A stretch of DNA of 64,000 bases from JAPPLB01 sp965218555 (GTDB lineage: Bacteria > Acidobacteriota > Terriglobia > Bryobacterales > UBA6623). Within the stretch, counting starts at the first letter, position 1. Each line of letters opens with the position of its first letter. A program made the translations under genes and the position numbers. The notes under the pieces are model-generated. The model searched no databases and was not told the origin of the DNA. It saw only the letters and a program-made list of their open reading frames with translations. Of this stretch, positions 18,384 to 27,485 are shown in pieces. Where the stretch lies: NCBI GenBank assembly GCA_965218555.1, contig OZ244625.1, positions 4,898,001 through 4,962,000 on the forward strand, read 5' to 3'.

Positions 18384-20411
18384 TTGGGTAGATTGAGCAG
18401 ATTCGTCCTCACTGCCACGCTGTTCAACTCGGCGTTCGGTGTGGCGCTCGCCGCTGATCGTTCCATCGCGGAGTGGGTCATCCGCGAAGGCGGCAGCGTA
18501 GTTCTCGCCGGGCATTCGCGGCAGATCTGGGAACTGCGCGACTTGCCGTCGAGCGAGTTCCAGTTGAAGGCGATCAACCTCGTCGACACGAACTACTCGG
18601 CGGAAGACGTTCAGCGGATCGGAACGCTGCCGCATATCAAACACCTCTACATGACGGGGCGCACGCGGCGCCCGTTCTCGTTGAAAGTCAAGACAGTCAA
18701 GGTCTACGAGGACGGCAAAGATCGTGACCTTACCGACGGCTGGGTCTTTCTACGGAAGCTTCCCAACCTCGAAACATTGCTCATCAGCGCGACGGTTTTC
18801 AGCTATCCCATCCCGATTACGGATGAAGCCATTGGTTTTCTGGCCGAGCACGGCACGCTGCGGGAACTGTACGTGAGCAGGACCGGCGTGGTCGGACATA
18901 CGCTCGCACCGTTGGTGAGACTGCGCCACCTCGATGTGAGCTACACGGAGTTCGATGACGAGTCGATGGCCAACCTGGCCGGCATGACGGAACTGCGCAC
19001 GCTCAACTTGCGGGACACCCTAATCACTGACAAAGGACTGGCGTCGATCGCCCATTTGCGCGCACTCACGGAAATCGACCTTGGGGGCACGCAGGTGACG
19101 GACGCCGGGGCCGCGTCGCTGTCCGGTATGAAGGAGGTGCGGCGTCTGAGTCTGTTGGGCGCCGGCATCAGCGACCTCGGACTGGAGCAGCTCGCGGGGA
19201 TGGATAATCTCGAAGAGTTGAATGTTTACCGAACCGTGATCACGAACAACTCGGTGCGGACGCTTCGCACATTCAAGAAACTCCGGTCGCTCGACATCCG
19301 ATACACCGACATCACCGCGGCTGGGATCAGCTCACTCCGGAGAGCGCTGCCGGATTGCCATATTCGTTTCCTGCGCAGTGCCGCTCCGGCGCGATTGAGT
19401 GAACCGACGCTACTCTCCGAACGATCGCCGGGGGCGGTGGCCGAGTGGGTGCGGTCGATGGGCGGCAAGGCGGTCTTTGCCGGAGCGAGGCTGAGCGAGA
19501 TTTCTCTCGCGGGCAGCCACGTGACGGATGGTGAACTGCGAAACCTGGCGCAGCTTGAACACCTCGAGAAGCTCGATCTCAGCGGTACGGAAGTCAGTGA
19601 TCTCGGCATGCAGCACATTGTTGGTGGGGCGAAACTTGAAGAACTGAATCTCTCCGACACGGCCGTGGGAGACGCCGGGCTTGCTGCGATTGCGCGGACC
19701 TCTTCGCTTCAGACGCTGTGTCTTGATAACAGCCGTGTGCGGGGTGAAGGCCTGAGCAACCTGTCACCGCTCACGAACCTGCAGCGGCTTTCGCTTGCAG
19801 GATTGCCGCTCGACGATACTCATTTGGCTTTCCTGAAGCCCCTCTCGGGGCTCACAAGCATCTCGCTCGCATACACCGACATGACCGATGCGGGGGGCAG
19901 CCACCTTGCTGCCCTAAAAAACCTGGTCACCCTTGACTTGGCGGGCTCGGATGTGGGAGACGAAGGACTCCGGTCGCTGGGGCAGTTGACCGGACTGGAA
20001 TCCCTCAATCTTCGGCACGGCCGCTTTACCGACGAGGGACTGAAGCATCTCGCCGGGTTAGGGCGGCTCAAGCACCTCGATCTGGCTCGCACACGAGTCG
20101 GCGACGAGGGACTGAAAATCCTGGCGGCGCTGCCTCAACTGGAGACATTGAATCTCGACTACACGCTCGTAACTCGTGACGGCCTGGCCCATCTTGCGCA
20201 GGCCGAGCAACTTGTCGATCTGCGGCTGAACAGCTCTAACGTCAACGATGACTCCTTGCAGCACCTCATGGGGCTTGGCAACCTGCGGCGATTGAACCTC
20301 TACCACACGTTCGTCACGCAGCCGGGCATCGGAAAATTACAAAAGGCGCTGCCGGAATGCGACATCGTCTGGGATCCCGACTCCGGATTCCCGACTCGCA
20401 GAGGCAGTTAA
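18384..20411 (+). CDS. Exported leucine-rich-repeat protein
   Basis: A 675-residue protein starting at TTG immediately after the previous stop, with a signal peptide (FVLTATLFNSAFGVALAA). Almost the whole length is LRRs of about 24 residues with the pattern LxxLxxLxLxxTxVTDxGLxxL. It is built of two modules: each opens with a similar capping segment (IAEWVIREGGSVVLAGHS near residue 30, VAEWVRSMGGKAVFAGARL near 350), and each ends in a 'LPxCxI' cap (ALPDCHIRFL, ALPECDIVWD). Such proteins bind ligands or partners; no catalytic motif is present. It is likely paired in function with the hydrolase before it and is a relative of the LRR gene at 23161. Confidence 0.88.
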   Translation: MGRLSRFVLTATLFNSAFGVALAADRSIAEWVIREGGSVVLAGHSRQIWELRDLPSSEFQLKAINLVDTNYSAEDVQRIGTLPHIKHLYMTGRTRRPFSLKVKTVKVYEDGKDRDLTDGWVFLRKLPNLETLLISATVFSYPIPITDEAIGFLAEHGTLRELYVSRTGVVGHTLAPLVRLRHLDVSYTEFDDESMANLAGMTELRTLNLRDTLITDKGLASIAHLRALTEIDLGGTQVTDAGAASLSGMKEVRRLSLLGAGISDLGLEQLAGMDNLEELNVYRTVITNNSVRTLRTFKKLRSLDIRYTDITAAGISSLRRALPDCHIRFLRSAAPARLSEPTLLSERSPGAVAEWVRSMGGKAVFAGARLSEISLAGSHVTDGELRNLAQLEHLEKLDLSGTEVSDLGMQHIVGGAKLEELNLSDTAVGDAGLAAIARTSSLQTLCLDNSRVRGEGLSNLSPLTNLQRLSLAGLPLDDTHLAFLKPLSGLTSISLAYTDMTDAGGSHLAALKNLVTLDLAGSDVGDEGLRSLGQLTGLESLNLRHGRFTDEGLKHLAGLGRLKHLDLARTRVGDEGLKILAALPQLETLNLDYTLVTRDGLAHLAQAEQLVDLRLNSSNVNDDSLQHLMGLGNLRRLNLYHTFVTQPGIGKLQKALPECDIVWDPDSGFPTRRGS

Positions 20412-20590
20412 CCTGCATTTCTCACCACCTGACGTCCGAAGCACGCGATAAGACCGCCATGACTTCGTTGAGCTTGCTTGCCGTGCTCGATGTACGATCA
20501 AGTACACCTGCGCGCGCCAAGCGGCGCACGCCTCGTCCTGACGGCCCTCTCACGCACTTCGCCTCGTCACGTGGTGAGATATGCAGGCCA
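20411..20590. repeat. Hairpin repeat family, copy A (full length)
   Basis: About 180 bp bounded by inverted ends CCTGCATTTCTCACCAC and its complement (GTGGTGAGATATGCAGG). The interior is an imperfect long hairpin with TGTACG/AGTACA near the centre. It begins at the stop codon of the LRR gene. Other copies are at 26657, 27185, 43761, 45268 and 48993. Confidence 0.85.
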
Positions 20591-20675
20591 GGCTGAGGCC
20601 GTGCTGACCGCAACCTTGGGCGCGGCCCCGCGATACCGCTGCTAGAATACCTGCCGACAGGAGCTTGGACCATCT

Positions 20676-23150
20676 ATGAGATCCCTTGGCGCTGCTTCGT
20701 TCAGTCTCTTTCTCCTTCTCAGCAGTTGCGGCGGCGGTTCGGATCAACAGATCGCGATACGGCTCGTTGACCACTTCAACCAGAAGATGGTCAAGAACGT
20801 CCCGACACGGGTGACCCGGCCCGAGCCGGCGGGCCTCTGGGAGTTCGGCGAGACTCCGGAGAAACCGCCGGAGGAGTCGCCCGCAACGTTGGGATGGAAG
20901 GCGGGCGCCGGCGTATCGTCGTTGCGAATCGAGGATGGCCGACTGCAAGGCCGAACCACGACGAACTTTCCCATCGTGTATGTCGAGCGAAAGGAAGGGC
21001 TTGATACACCAGACCTGCTGCACGCCGTCGAGATTCGGATGCGGGCAAGCAAGGGGGCCAACTTGAGCGCAGAGTCGCAGGGCTCGGGAGACTTGAATGT
21101 CGACCGAATCCTGGAGCGGGCCCGCGGTCTCAGCGAGCCTTGGAATCTGAACGCGCCGCTCATCGCCGGAGAGAACATCGAGACGTACCTGTTGACCCCG
21201 CCGCGCAACACCCGGCTGTCGAGCGTTCACAAACTACTGATCCGTCCCTCCGATGAGGCGGGTGCGGAGTTCGAAATCGAGTCCGTCAAGATTGTTTCGC
21301 GGCGAGAGCATCTGTCGCGGATTCCGTCGGGAGTCGGCTGGCAAGGCTTGGGCGAGATCTACCGCGAGACACTGGTATCGCGTTCGCCTGAATCGATACA
21401 GATCGGTCTGGACCTTCCCCCGGATCCGTGGCTTGATCTGCACGTGGGCTCGGTTGAGGACGCTCCGGTCACCTTCGAGGTGCGCGTCGCGACGGCGGGT
21501 TCCGACCCTGGCGAAGGGGAGCTGCTGCTGGAGCGGACGGTGACCACGCCGGACCGCTGGGAGGAAGCGGCCCTTGACCTTTCCGCACACGCCGGGCGAA
21601 GCGTTACGCTGGCCCTCGACGTGCGCGCAGAGAACGCCGGAGCACTGGGTTTCTGGGGCGGACCCGCCATTCGCGGTCGTGTCGCTGCTTCACCGGCCGC
21701 TACCGAACGCCCTCAGGTGGAAGCCGTGCCCGGGGCTCCCGCGCCGCAGGGCGTCATTCTCGTCGTTGCCGACACGTTGCGCAAAGACCATCTCAACTTC
21801 CACGGATACGAACGAGAGACCGCGCCGTTCCTGGCGCGACTCGGCAGCAAAGGGGCCATCTTCCGTGACAATCTGGTGCAAGCAACATGGACGAAGGTTT
21901 CCGTCCCGACGATTCTCACCGGCATGTATCCGCTGGCTCATCGGGTGGCGGACATGAGGGATCGCCTTCCCGCCGCGGCGGTCACTCTGGCCGAGGCGTA
22001 TCGAGAGGCCGGCTACGCTACAGTCAGCTATTCATCGGTCACATTCAGCGGCAAGTTCACCAACCTGCATCAAGGGTTCGAAGAACTGCACGAGAGGAGT
22101 TCCATCGAAGAATCCGGAAGCAAGACCGCCCGCACCTATGTCGATCGTTTAACTGGTTGGCTTGAAGCACGAAAGGACGGACCGTTCTTCGCATTCCTGC
22201 ACGTCTTCGACCCGCACTCGCCGTTCGAGCCGCGCCGGCCCTACAACGGACTTTGGGCGGATCCGGCCAAGCGAGACGCGCACGACAAGAACGTGGAGAC
22301 GGTCAAGAAATTCATCAAGCATCCTTCGGACAGGAACCGCGTCATGCCGATGCTGGATGAGTTGAAGGCTTCCGGCGTCGATCGGGACGAGTTCATGGCT
22401 TACAACAAGGGCTGGTATGACGGCTCGCTCCGCGGAATGGACGCGGAGATGGCGCGGCTGGTAGAGAAGCTGCGGCAGCTCGGCCTGGCGGAGAAGACGT
22501 TGATCGCGTTCACGGCCGATCATGGCGAAGGCTTCCACGAGCATGGATTCATGTGGCACGGGCAACACATATACGGCGAACTCACGGGCGTGCCACTGAT
22601 GTTCTACGGACCGGCTTTCGTACCCTCCGGGCTCGAGTTCGACGAGACCACGCGCAGCATTGACATTGCTCCGACACTGCTGGAACTGAGCCACCTGCCT
22701 CGGCCGGAGACGATACAAGGGCAGAGCCTCGTGCCGTTGATGGCGGCAGCGCGGGACTTGCCCAAAGACGCCTCTCTCCGCGAGGCCGCCGCTGCGAACG
22801 GTTGGGAACCGCAACCGGCGATTGCGCAGAAGGCGGAGACGAAGCAGTCGGGCGGGCCGCGTCCTTACGAAACCGAAGCGTATGCGATCGTCTCGGACGG
22901 CTGGAAATTGATTCACCATACGAAGCGGCCGGAGGGAATCGCGGCATACGAACTCTTTCATCACGAGGAGGATCCCCTTGACCTCAAAGACGTGAGCGAA
23001 GGGAACCCCGAAAGGGTAAAGATGCTGTCGTCGTTGTTGGAGAATGAACGGGCCAAAGTGATGGAAGGCGCCTTGGCCGAAGACGGGTCGAGCAGTAACT
23101 TGAGCGACGAAGAGCTGCAACGGCTGCGGAGCTTGGGGTACATCCAGTAG
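20676..23150 (+). CDS. Sulfatase-like lipoprotein with large N-terminal domain
   Basis: An 824-residue protein with a lipoprotein-type signal (SFSLFLLLSSCGGG, lipobox LSSC). Residues about 30-345 are a beta-rich region with no family I recognise. The sulfatase/phosphoglycerol-transferase fold follows: ILVVADTLRKDHLNFHGYE, TKVSVPTILTGMYPLAH, TADHGEGFHEHGFMWHGQ, and the terminal LSDEELQRLRSLGYIQ common to this group. At the nucleophile position there is Ser409-Val-Pro-Thr-Ile in place of C/SxPSR, so formylglycine formation by the Cys route is excluded and the usual Arg is missing. It may be a phosphohydrolase or transferase. It is followed after 10 bases by a second LRR gene. Confidence 0.85.
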   Translation: MRSLGAASFSLFLLLSSCGGGSDQQIAIRLVDHFNQKMVKNVPTRVTRPEPAGLWEFGETPEKPPEESPATLGWKAGAGVSSLRIEDGRLQGRTTTNFPIVYVERKEGLDTPDLLHAVEIRMRASKGANLSAESQGSGDLNVDRILERARGLSEPWNLNAPLIAGENIETYLLTPPRNTRLSSVHKLLIRPSDEAGAEFEIESVKIVSRREHLSRIPSGVGWQGLGEIYRETLVSRSPESIQIGLDLPPDPWLDLHVGSVEDAPVTFEVRVATAGSDPGEGELLLERTVTTPDRWEEAALDLSAHAGRSVTLALDVRAENAGALGFWGGPAIRGRVAASPAATERPQVEAVPGAPAPQGVILVVADTLRKDHLNFHGYERETAPFLARLGSKGAIFRDNLVQATWTKVSVPTILTGMYPLAHRVADMRDRLPAAAVTLAEAYREAGYATVSYSSVTFSGKFTNLHQGFEELHERSSIEESGSKTARTYVDRLTGWLEARKDGPFFAFLHVFDPHSPFEPRRPYNGLWADPAKRDAHDKNVETVKKFIKHPSDRNRVMPMLDELKASGVDRDEFMAYNKGWYDGSLRGMDAEMARLVEKLRQLGLAEKTLIAFTADHGEGFHEHGFMWHGQHIYGELTGVPLMFYGPAFVPSGLEFDETTRSIDIAPTLLELSHLPRPETIQGQSLVPLMAAARDLPKDASLREAAAANGWEPQPAIAQKAETKQSGGPRPYETEAYAIVSDGWKLIHHTKRPEGIAAYELFHHEEDPLDLKDVSEGNPERVKMLSSLLENERAKVMEGALAEDGSSSNLSDEELQRLRSLGYIQ

Positions 23151-23160
23151 GGTTCTTTGG

Positions 23161-24252
23161 ATGATCAAACACTGCGCTCTGGTTTGGACTTTGGCCTTGT
23201 ATCCAGCCGTGCCGGTCTACGCCTCGGACGTTGGCGCCGCCGATCTGCGCAGCCGGGTTGCCGCGCAAGGAGGAGAGGTCGAGTCCGACGACGCCGGTGA
23301 TGTTGTCGGGGTGCGGTTCGGGTTCACCTGGGTCGCCGACGGAGACCTGGACCACATCGCCGGCATCAATTCTCTCAAGCGTCTCGACTTGTCGCTAACC
23401 CGGATCACTGACCTGGGTATCGAAAGGCTCAGGCCGCTCACCGGGATCGAGGAGTTGAACCTCTACGCCTGCGAGCACATCTCCGACACGTCGCTCGCCC
23501 ACCTGCGCCACTGGAAGAACCTGCGCCGGCTCAACCTGCGAGGCACCGACATCACGGACACCGCCCTGACTTACGTCGCCTCGCACCGCCATCTTGAAGC
23601 CCTCGACATCAGCGTCACGCAAGTCACCGACAACGGGATGGAGCACCTTGCCGAACTTGCCGAGTTGCGCGAGCTGACCCTGGGGGCCAACAAGATCACC
23701 GCGCTCGGCCTGCACGTCCTTCAATTGCTGCCGAACCTGAAAAAGCTGAGTCTCAGCGGACGTCAGATGCGCAACTCGGGCTTCTGGTCGGTGGCCGTGA
23801 CGGATCTGGACATCGATGTGCTCACGCAACTCGACCAACTCGAGCACCTTGACGCGGCGGACCTCAAGCTTACGGACCTGGGCGTGAAGAAGCTGGCGGC
23901 GTTGCGCCGGCTTCGCGCGCTCGACCTCAGTCGAACACAGATCAGCGAGGCCGGTGTGACGGCCCTCACCGGACTTGGCGAGTTGCGAACCTTGCACCTC
24001 TCAGGCGCGGAGCAGATCGATGACGAAGCGGCGAAACATCTGATGGCGATGGGCCATCTGACGACGCTCGATCTCTCGTCAACGAAAGTGTCTGACGAAA
24101 CTCTTCGCGTGCTCTCGAACCTGCCCAACCTGAAGACGCTCTACCTCGATGACACGATGGTCTCGGCGGAAGGCGTCAAAGAGTTGCGCGAACGCAGGCC
24201 GCATTGCGAAGCTCACTGGAGCGGGCAGCATCGGGTTTCACAGGACCCTTGA
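23161..24252 (+). CDS. Exported leucine-rich-repeat protein (second)
   Basis: A 363-residue LRR protein with an N-terminal signal peptide (about residues 4-20, ending near VPVYAS). It has the same cap as the LRR protein at 18384 (LRSRVAAQGGEVESDD) followed by repeats such as LKRLDLSLTRITDLGIERL and LEALDISVTQVTDNGMEHL, and it ends with an ERRPHCEAHW cap. It lies 10 bases after the sulfatase-like lipoprotein, so both are probably in one operon. It is a likely extracytoplasmic binding partner; no enzymatic motif is visible. Confidence 0.87.
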   Translation: MIKHCALVWTLALYPAVPVYASDVGAADLRSRVAAQGGEVESDDAGDVVGVRFGFTWVADGDLDHIAGINSLKRLDLSLTRITDLGIERLRPLTGIEELNLYACEHISDTSLAHLRHWKNLRRLNLRGTDITDTALTYVASHRHLEALDISVTQVTDNGMEHLAELAELRELTLGANKITALGLHVLQLLPNLKKLSLSGRQMRNSGFWSVAVTDLDIDVLTQLDQLEHLDAADLKLTDLGVKKLAALRRLRALDLSRTQISEAGVTALTGLGELRTLHLSGAEQIDDEAAKHLMAMGHLTTLDLSSTKVSDETLRVLSNLPNLKTLYLDDTMVSAEGVKELRERRPHCEAHWSGQHRVSQDP

Positions 24253-24510
24253 GAGCGGTCACGCTAAGACTCCGGACGGCGCGCCGCCAGCCCCAGGACC
24301 CAAATATCCGATCACACAAGGCTGCCGGGCCGCACTTGGAGGCAGCGTTGCCGTTCACCGATTTACCATTGACCCACAGGGCTTGCTTCGCAGCCTGTCA
24401 GGACGCAGAGGATAACCGGATACAAGCCACGCTCCAGCAAGAAACCTTTAGGGGAAGAAGCACCGAGTTCGCATTACCGAGTAGTTAAACCGGCGCGGAA
24501 TGGGCGTATC

Positions 24511-25842
24511 ATGTTAATGTTGAGCGAACGGGTGATGCGACGACTGTCCCGGCGTACCTTTCTTGGTGGATCGGCTCTCGGCGGAGCCGCGATCCGCATT
24601 GGACTGCCCCCGCTCGAGGCGATGTTCAACTCGTCAGGGACGGCCTACGCCGCTGTGAACGCGGCGGGCCGGGTCACCGAGTCTCCGATGGAATCGCGCT
24701 TCCTCGTCTGGTTCAACGGCAATGGCATACCGGAGCGCTACTGGATCCCGACCGAGACCGGTACGGATTTCCGAATGACGCCGTGCCTCTCGCCGCTCGC
24801 ACCGTTCCGCAACGACATTCACATTCTCAGCGGACTCGACAACGACATCGCACGCGTACCTGGTCCTGGCAATGATCATCACCGCTCCATGAGCGGACTG
24901 ATGACGGGCGTTCCGTTCACCGGGCGCGGCGCCGGAGGACCCTCGATCGATCAAGCCATCGCCGCCAAGATCGGCGGTCGGTCGCGGTTCCGGTCGTTGC
25001 AGGTCGGCGTATGCCCGGAGTCCCACGGCGACAGCATTCAACGCAACATGAGTTGGGCCGGCAAGGAACGAGCACTCCCGCCGGAATTGATTCCGCAGAA
25101 TCTGTTCGACCGCATCTTCGGCATCAAAGATCCCGCTTGGGTCGATCGCAAGAAGGGCGTGCTTGACACAGTGCGCGAAAGCTCAACGCGGCTAAAGGCT
25201 GACCTCGGGCGCCAAGATCAAGAACGTCTCGACGACTACATGGCGTCCATCCGTGACTTGGAGCGCGCCATCAGCAGCCTGCCCCCCGAGTACGCTGTGG
25301 TCGAAGAGCCCGAGATCAGCGGCGACATGAAAGACTGGCCGCACATCGCGAAGCTCCAAACCGATCTGATCGTGCACGCCTTCGCCAGCGGGCAGACACG
25401 CGTCGCTTCCTACATGCTCACGAAGTGCCAGAGCTTGACGCGCATGCCCTGGTTGGGCTACACGACGCTGCGGCACCATGACTACACGCACCACAAAGCG
25501 GACAGTCCGACAGGCCAGCGCGTGTTGCGTGACATCTGCCGCTGGCACGTACAGGAGTTCGCGTATCTGTTGGGCCGGTTGAAATCGATCCCGGAAGGCG
25601 ACGGTACATTGCTCGACAACTCCTGCCTGCTCTATATCCACGAACACGCCGAAGCCAATGCCCACAAGAACAACGGCCTCATCTCCATCATCGCAGGCCA
25701 CGCGAACCATCTGATCACGGGCCGCCACACCGAGACCACCGGCACTACGGGCGACCTCTATCTCACGCTGGCAAACGACGTGATGCAAGCGGAACTCGAC
25801 AGCTTTCCGAACGCACGCCGCAAACTGCTCGGCATCGTGTAG
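24511..25842 (+). CDS. DUF1552 protein, Tat-exported
   Basis: A 443-residue protein whose Tat motif RRLSRRTFLGGSALGG begins about 10 residues in. The body fits DUF1552 (PF07586): FLVWFNGNGIPERYWIPTETG, FRNDIHILSGLDN, HHRSMSGLMTGVPFTGRGAGGPSIDQ, and a final TTGDLYLTLANDVMQ. It is related to DUF1501 proteins. Partners normally found next to it (DUF1592/DUF1588/DUF1587 proteins) are absent, so it is an orphan copy. Function unknown; the alkaline-phosphatase-like fold suggests an extracytoplasmic hydrolase. It is convergent with the NIPSNAP gene. Confidence 0.88.
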   Translation: MLMLSERVMRRLSRRTFLGGSALGGAAIRIGLPPLEAMFNSSGTAYAAVNAAGRVTESPMESRFLVWFNGNGIPERYWIPTETGTDFRMTPCLSPLAPFRNDIHILSGLDNDIARVPGPGNDHHRSMSGLMTGVPFTGRGAGGPSIDQAIAAKIGGRSRFRSLQVGVCPESHGDSIQRNMSWAGKERALPPELIPQNLFDRIFGIKDPAWVDRKKGVLDTVRESSTRLKADLGRQDQERLDDYMASIRDLERAISSLPPEYAVVEEPEISGDMKDWPHIAKLQTDLIVHAFASGQTRVASYMLTKCQSLTRMPWLGYTTLRHHDYTHHKADSPTGQRVLRDICRWHVQEFAYLLGRLKSIPEGDGTLLDNSCLLYIHEHAEANAHKNNGLISIIAGHANHLITGRHTETTGTTGDLYLTLANDVMQAELDSFPNARRKLLGIV

Positions 25843-25850
25843 CTGGCCCC

Positions 25851-26633
25851 TCAACGTATCGGCGAAAACGGCAGCGGTCGTAAAAACGTATTCGAGATGT
25901 TCGAGACAGCCTCGGCGTTGGTCCAGCCGGGCTTGTTTCGGATACGCTTCCAATCGGGGTCATCCAGAAAGCGCTTCCAGGCCGCCTCGCGGGCACGCAT
26001 GTCGTCGTACCAGACCATGTAGGTCAAGTTCGGCTGGCGCGGCCCGTAGAGCGAATGTCCAAAGAAGACAGGATGAATGCCGCAGCGGCGAAAGATCTTG
26101 ATCTCCTCCCGATTGAACATATCGACCTTGCGGCCGACGTCGCCGAAAGTCTCGGCTTCGTACGTCCTTAGATCGAAAAGCCGCGGCGCCTTGCCGGGCT
26201 CGATCGCAGGCTCTTCCAAACGAGGCACAGCGTCGAACGCCCTTAGCAGCCAAGTCTCGACATGATCGAAGAACGGATCGTCGGCCGAGCCCGCCGCATC
26301 GAAGGCCTTGCGCCACCTCTCATCGGCCATCATCGCGCCCTGCTTCTCGGCGACTTCGGCCCAAGAACGATAGGCGGTGACAATCAAGACCTTCGGCATC
26401 CCGGCGCCCAGATAGACCTGCATGTAGCCCACCGGACCAAAGCCATTGCGCTTCGTCATCGGCAGGTGATGCTCTTCCAGCAGACTGACGAGCCGCCGCT
26501 GTTGATCGGCCTTGCTGTTGCGCAGTTGAAAGAACCGAAGTTCGAAGTACTGGTTGGAGTCTTGATGTACGGCAGCCGTGGAGCTTGCCGCGAGGCCAGC
26601 CACCGATGCGCCCAGGAAGGAGCGTCGATTCAT
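25851..26633 (-). CDS. NIPSNAP-family protein, Tat-exported
   Basis: A 260-residue protein with a short Tat-like signal (MNRRSFLGASVAGLAASS). It contains two ferredoxin-like NIPSNAP repeats (PF07978): YFELRFFQLRNSKADQQRRL in the first half, and LFDLRTYEAETFGDVGRKVD to YMVWYDDMRAREAAWKRFL in the second. Exported NIPSNAP proteins of this kind are common in Bryobacterales and Planctomycetes. The biochemical role is unknown. Its stop lies 8 bases from the DUF1552 stop on the other strand. Confidence 0.87.
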   Translation of the reverse strand: MNRRSFLGASVAGLAASSTAAVHQDSNQYFELRFFQLRNSKADQQRRLVSLLEEHHLPMTKRNGFGPVGYMQVYLGAGMPKVLIVTAYRSWAEVAEKQGAMMADERWRKAFDAAGSADDPFFDHVETWLLRAFDAVPRLEEPAIEPGKAPRLFDLRTYEAETFGDVGRKVDMFNREEIKIFRRCGIHPVFFGHSLYGPRQPNLTYMVWYDDMRAREAAWKRFLDDPDWKRIRNKPGWTNAEAVSNISNTFLRPLPFSPIR

Positions 26634-26656
26634 GCTCCCTTCTTATAGCATGACCT

Positions 26657-26811
26657 AACCTGCATATCTCACCACCTGACCAGGGAAGCACGCGATAAGA
26701 CCGCCATGACTTCGTTACGCTTGCTTGGCGTGCTCGATGTGTAAAGGCCGTGATTCGTGTCTCGTGACCCGCACGCACTTCGCCTCGCCACTTAGTGAGA
26801 CATGCAGGCTA
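26657..26811. repeat. Hairpin repeat family, copy B (with internal replacement)
   Basis: Same ends as copy A, but the central and right-arm portion after GTGCTCGATGT is replaced by GTAAAGGCCGTGATTCGTG and following heptad-type sequence. The same replacement is found in copy E (45268-45423). It lies between the NIPSNAP gene and the tRNA. Confidence 0.85.
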
Positions 26812-26886
26812 AGAACGGGTCACGCATGGACGAATGGACCGCGTCCTTGACCGACTTTCAGCGCTCTTCTAAAATCTTGGGTGACT

Positions 26887-26961
26887 GGCGCTATCGTCTA
26901 AGGGTTAGGACAGGGCCCTCTCAAGGCTCAAATACGGGTTCGAATCCCGTTAGCGCTGCCA
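26887..26961 (+). tRNA. tRNA-Glu (anticodon CTC), CCA encoded
   Basis: A full cloverleaf can be drawn. Acceptor stem GGCGCTA/TAGCGCT (one G-T pair at the end), D-stem GTCT/GGAC, anticodon stem GGGCC/GGCTC with loop CTCTCAA and anticodon CTC at 26920-26922, T-stem ACGGG/CCCGT with loop TTCGAAT, discriminator G and encoded CCA at 26959-26961. It reads GAG codons. It stands alone between copies B and C of the hairpin repeat. Confidence 0.95.
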
Positions 26962-26973
26962 GACCTTTCTCGT

Positions 26974-27002
26974 GGATTCAATCCGTATTTTCAATTGAAT
27001 CC
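26974..27002 (+). terminator. Inverted repeat after tRNA-Glu, possible terminator
   Basis: Perfect 9-bp arms GGATTCAAT and ATTGAATCC with an 11-base loop, starting 12 bases after the tRNA. No T-run follows, so a rho-independent terminator is uncertain; it could be a processing hairpin. Confidence 0.3.
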
Positions 27003-27184
27003 GGTATTCCGACCTTCTCAGCGGCGTTCAGCGTCTGTTTTAACTGGGGTCCGATCCCGGTCAAGACGTCATGGAGGCCGACACCCCAGAGGTAAATACG
27101 AAGACACGCCGACGTTTCGGTTACGCGGCTCGAAGCAGAAGCAGAACCGCGGCGCGGGACGCTCCGCTACAGGCTGCAAAGGTC

Positions 27185-27368
27185 TAACCTGCCTTTCTCA
27201 CCAGCTGACGGCCGAAGCACGCGATAAGACCGCCATGACTTCGTTGCGCTTGCTTGCCGTGCTCGATGTAGGGTCAAAAGTACACCTGCGTGCGCCAAGC
27301 GGCTCGCGCCTCGTCCTGACGGCCCTCTCACGCACTTCGCCTCGCCACTTGGTGAGAAATGCAGGTTA
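27185..27368. repeat. Hairpin repeat family, copy C (full length)
   Basis: About 184 bp with the ends AACCTGCCTTTCTCACCA and TTGGTGAGAAATGCAGGTT, and the original interior (GCGATAAGACCGCCATGACT onward). It lies upstream of the TonB-dependent receptor gene. Confidence 0.85.
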
Positions 27369-27485
27369 AGGCAGTGCAAGAACCATTGCAGTGCGACCCT
27401 GGTTCGACTACTCTATCTGGGTAAGGATGGCCAAGAGGAAATTCGGGGCCATCGACTTCATGAGAGTATTTCGTTCACATAATTT

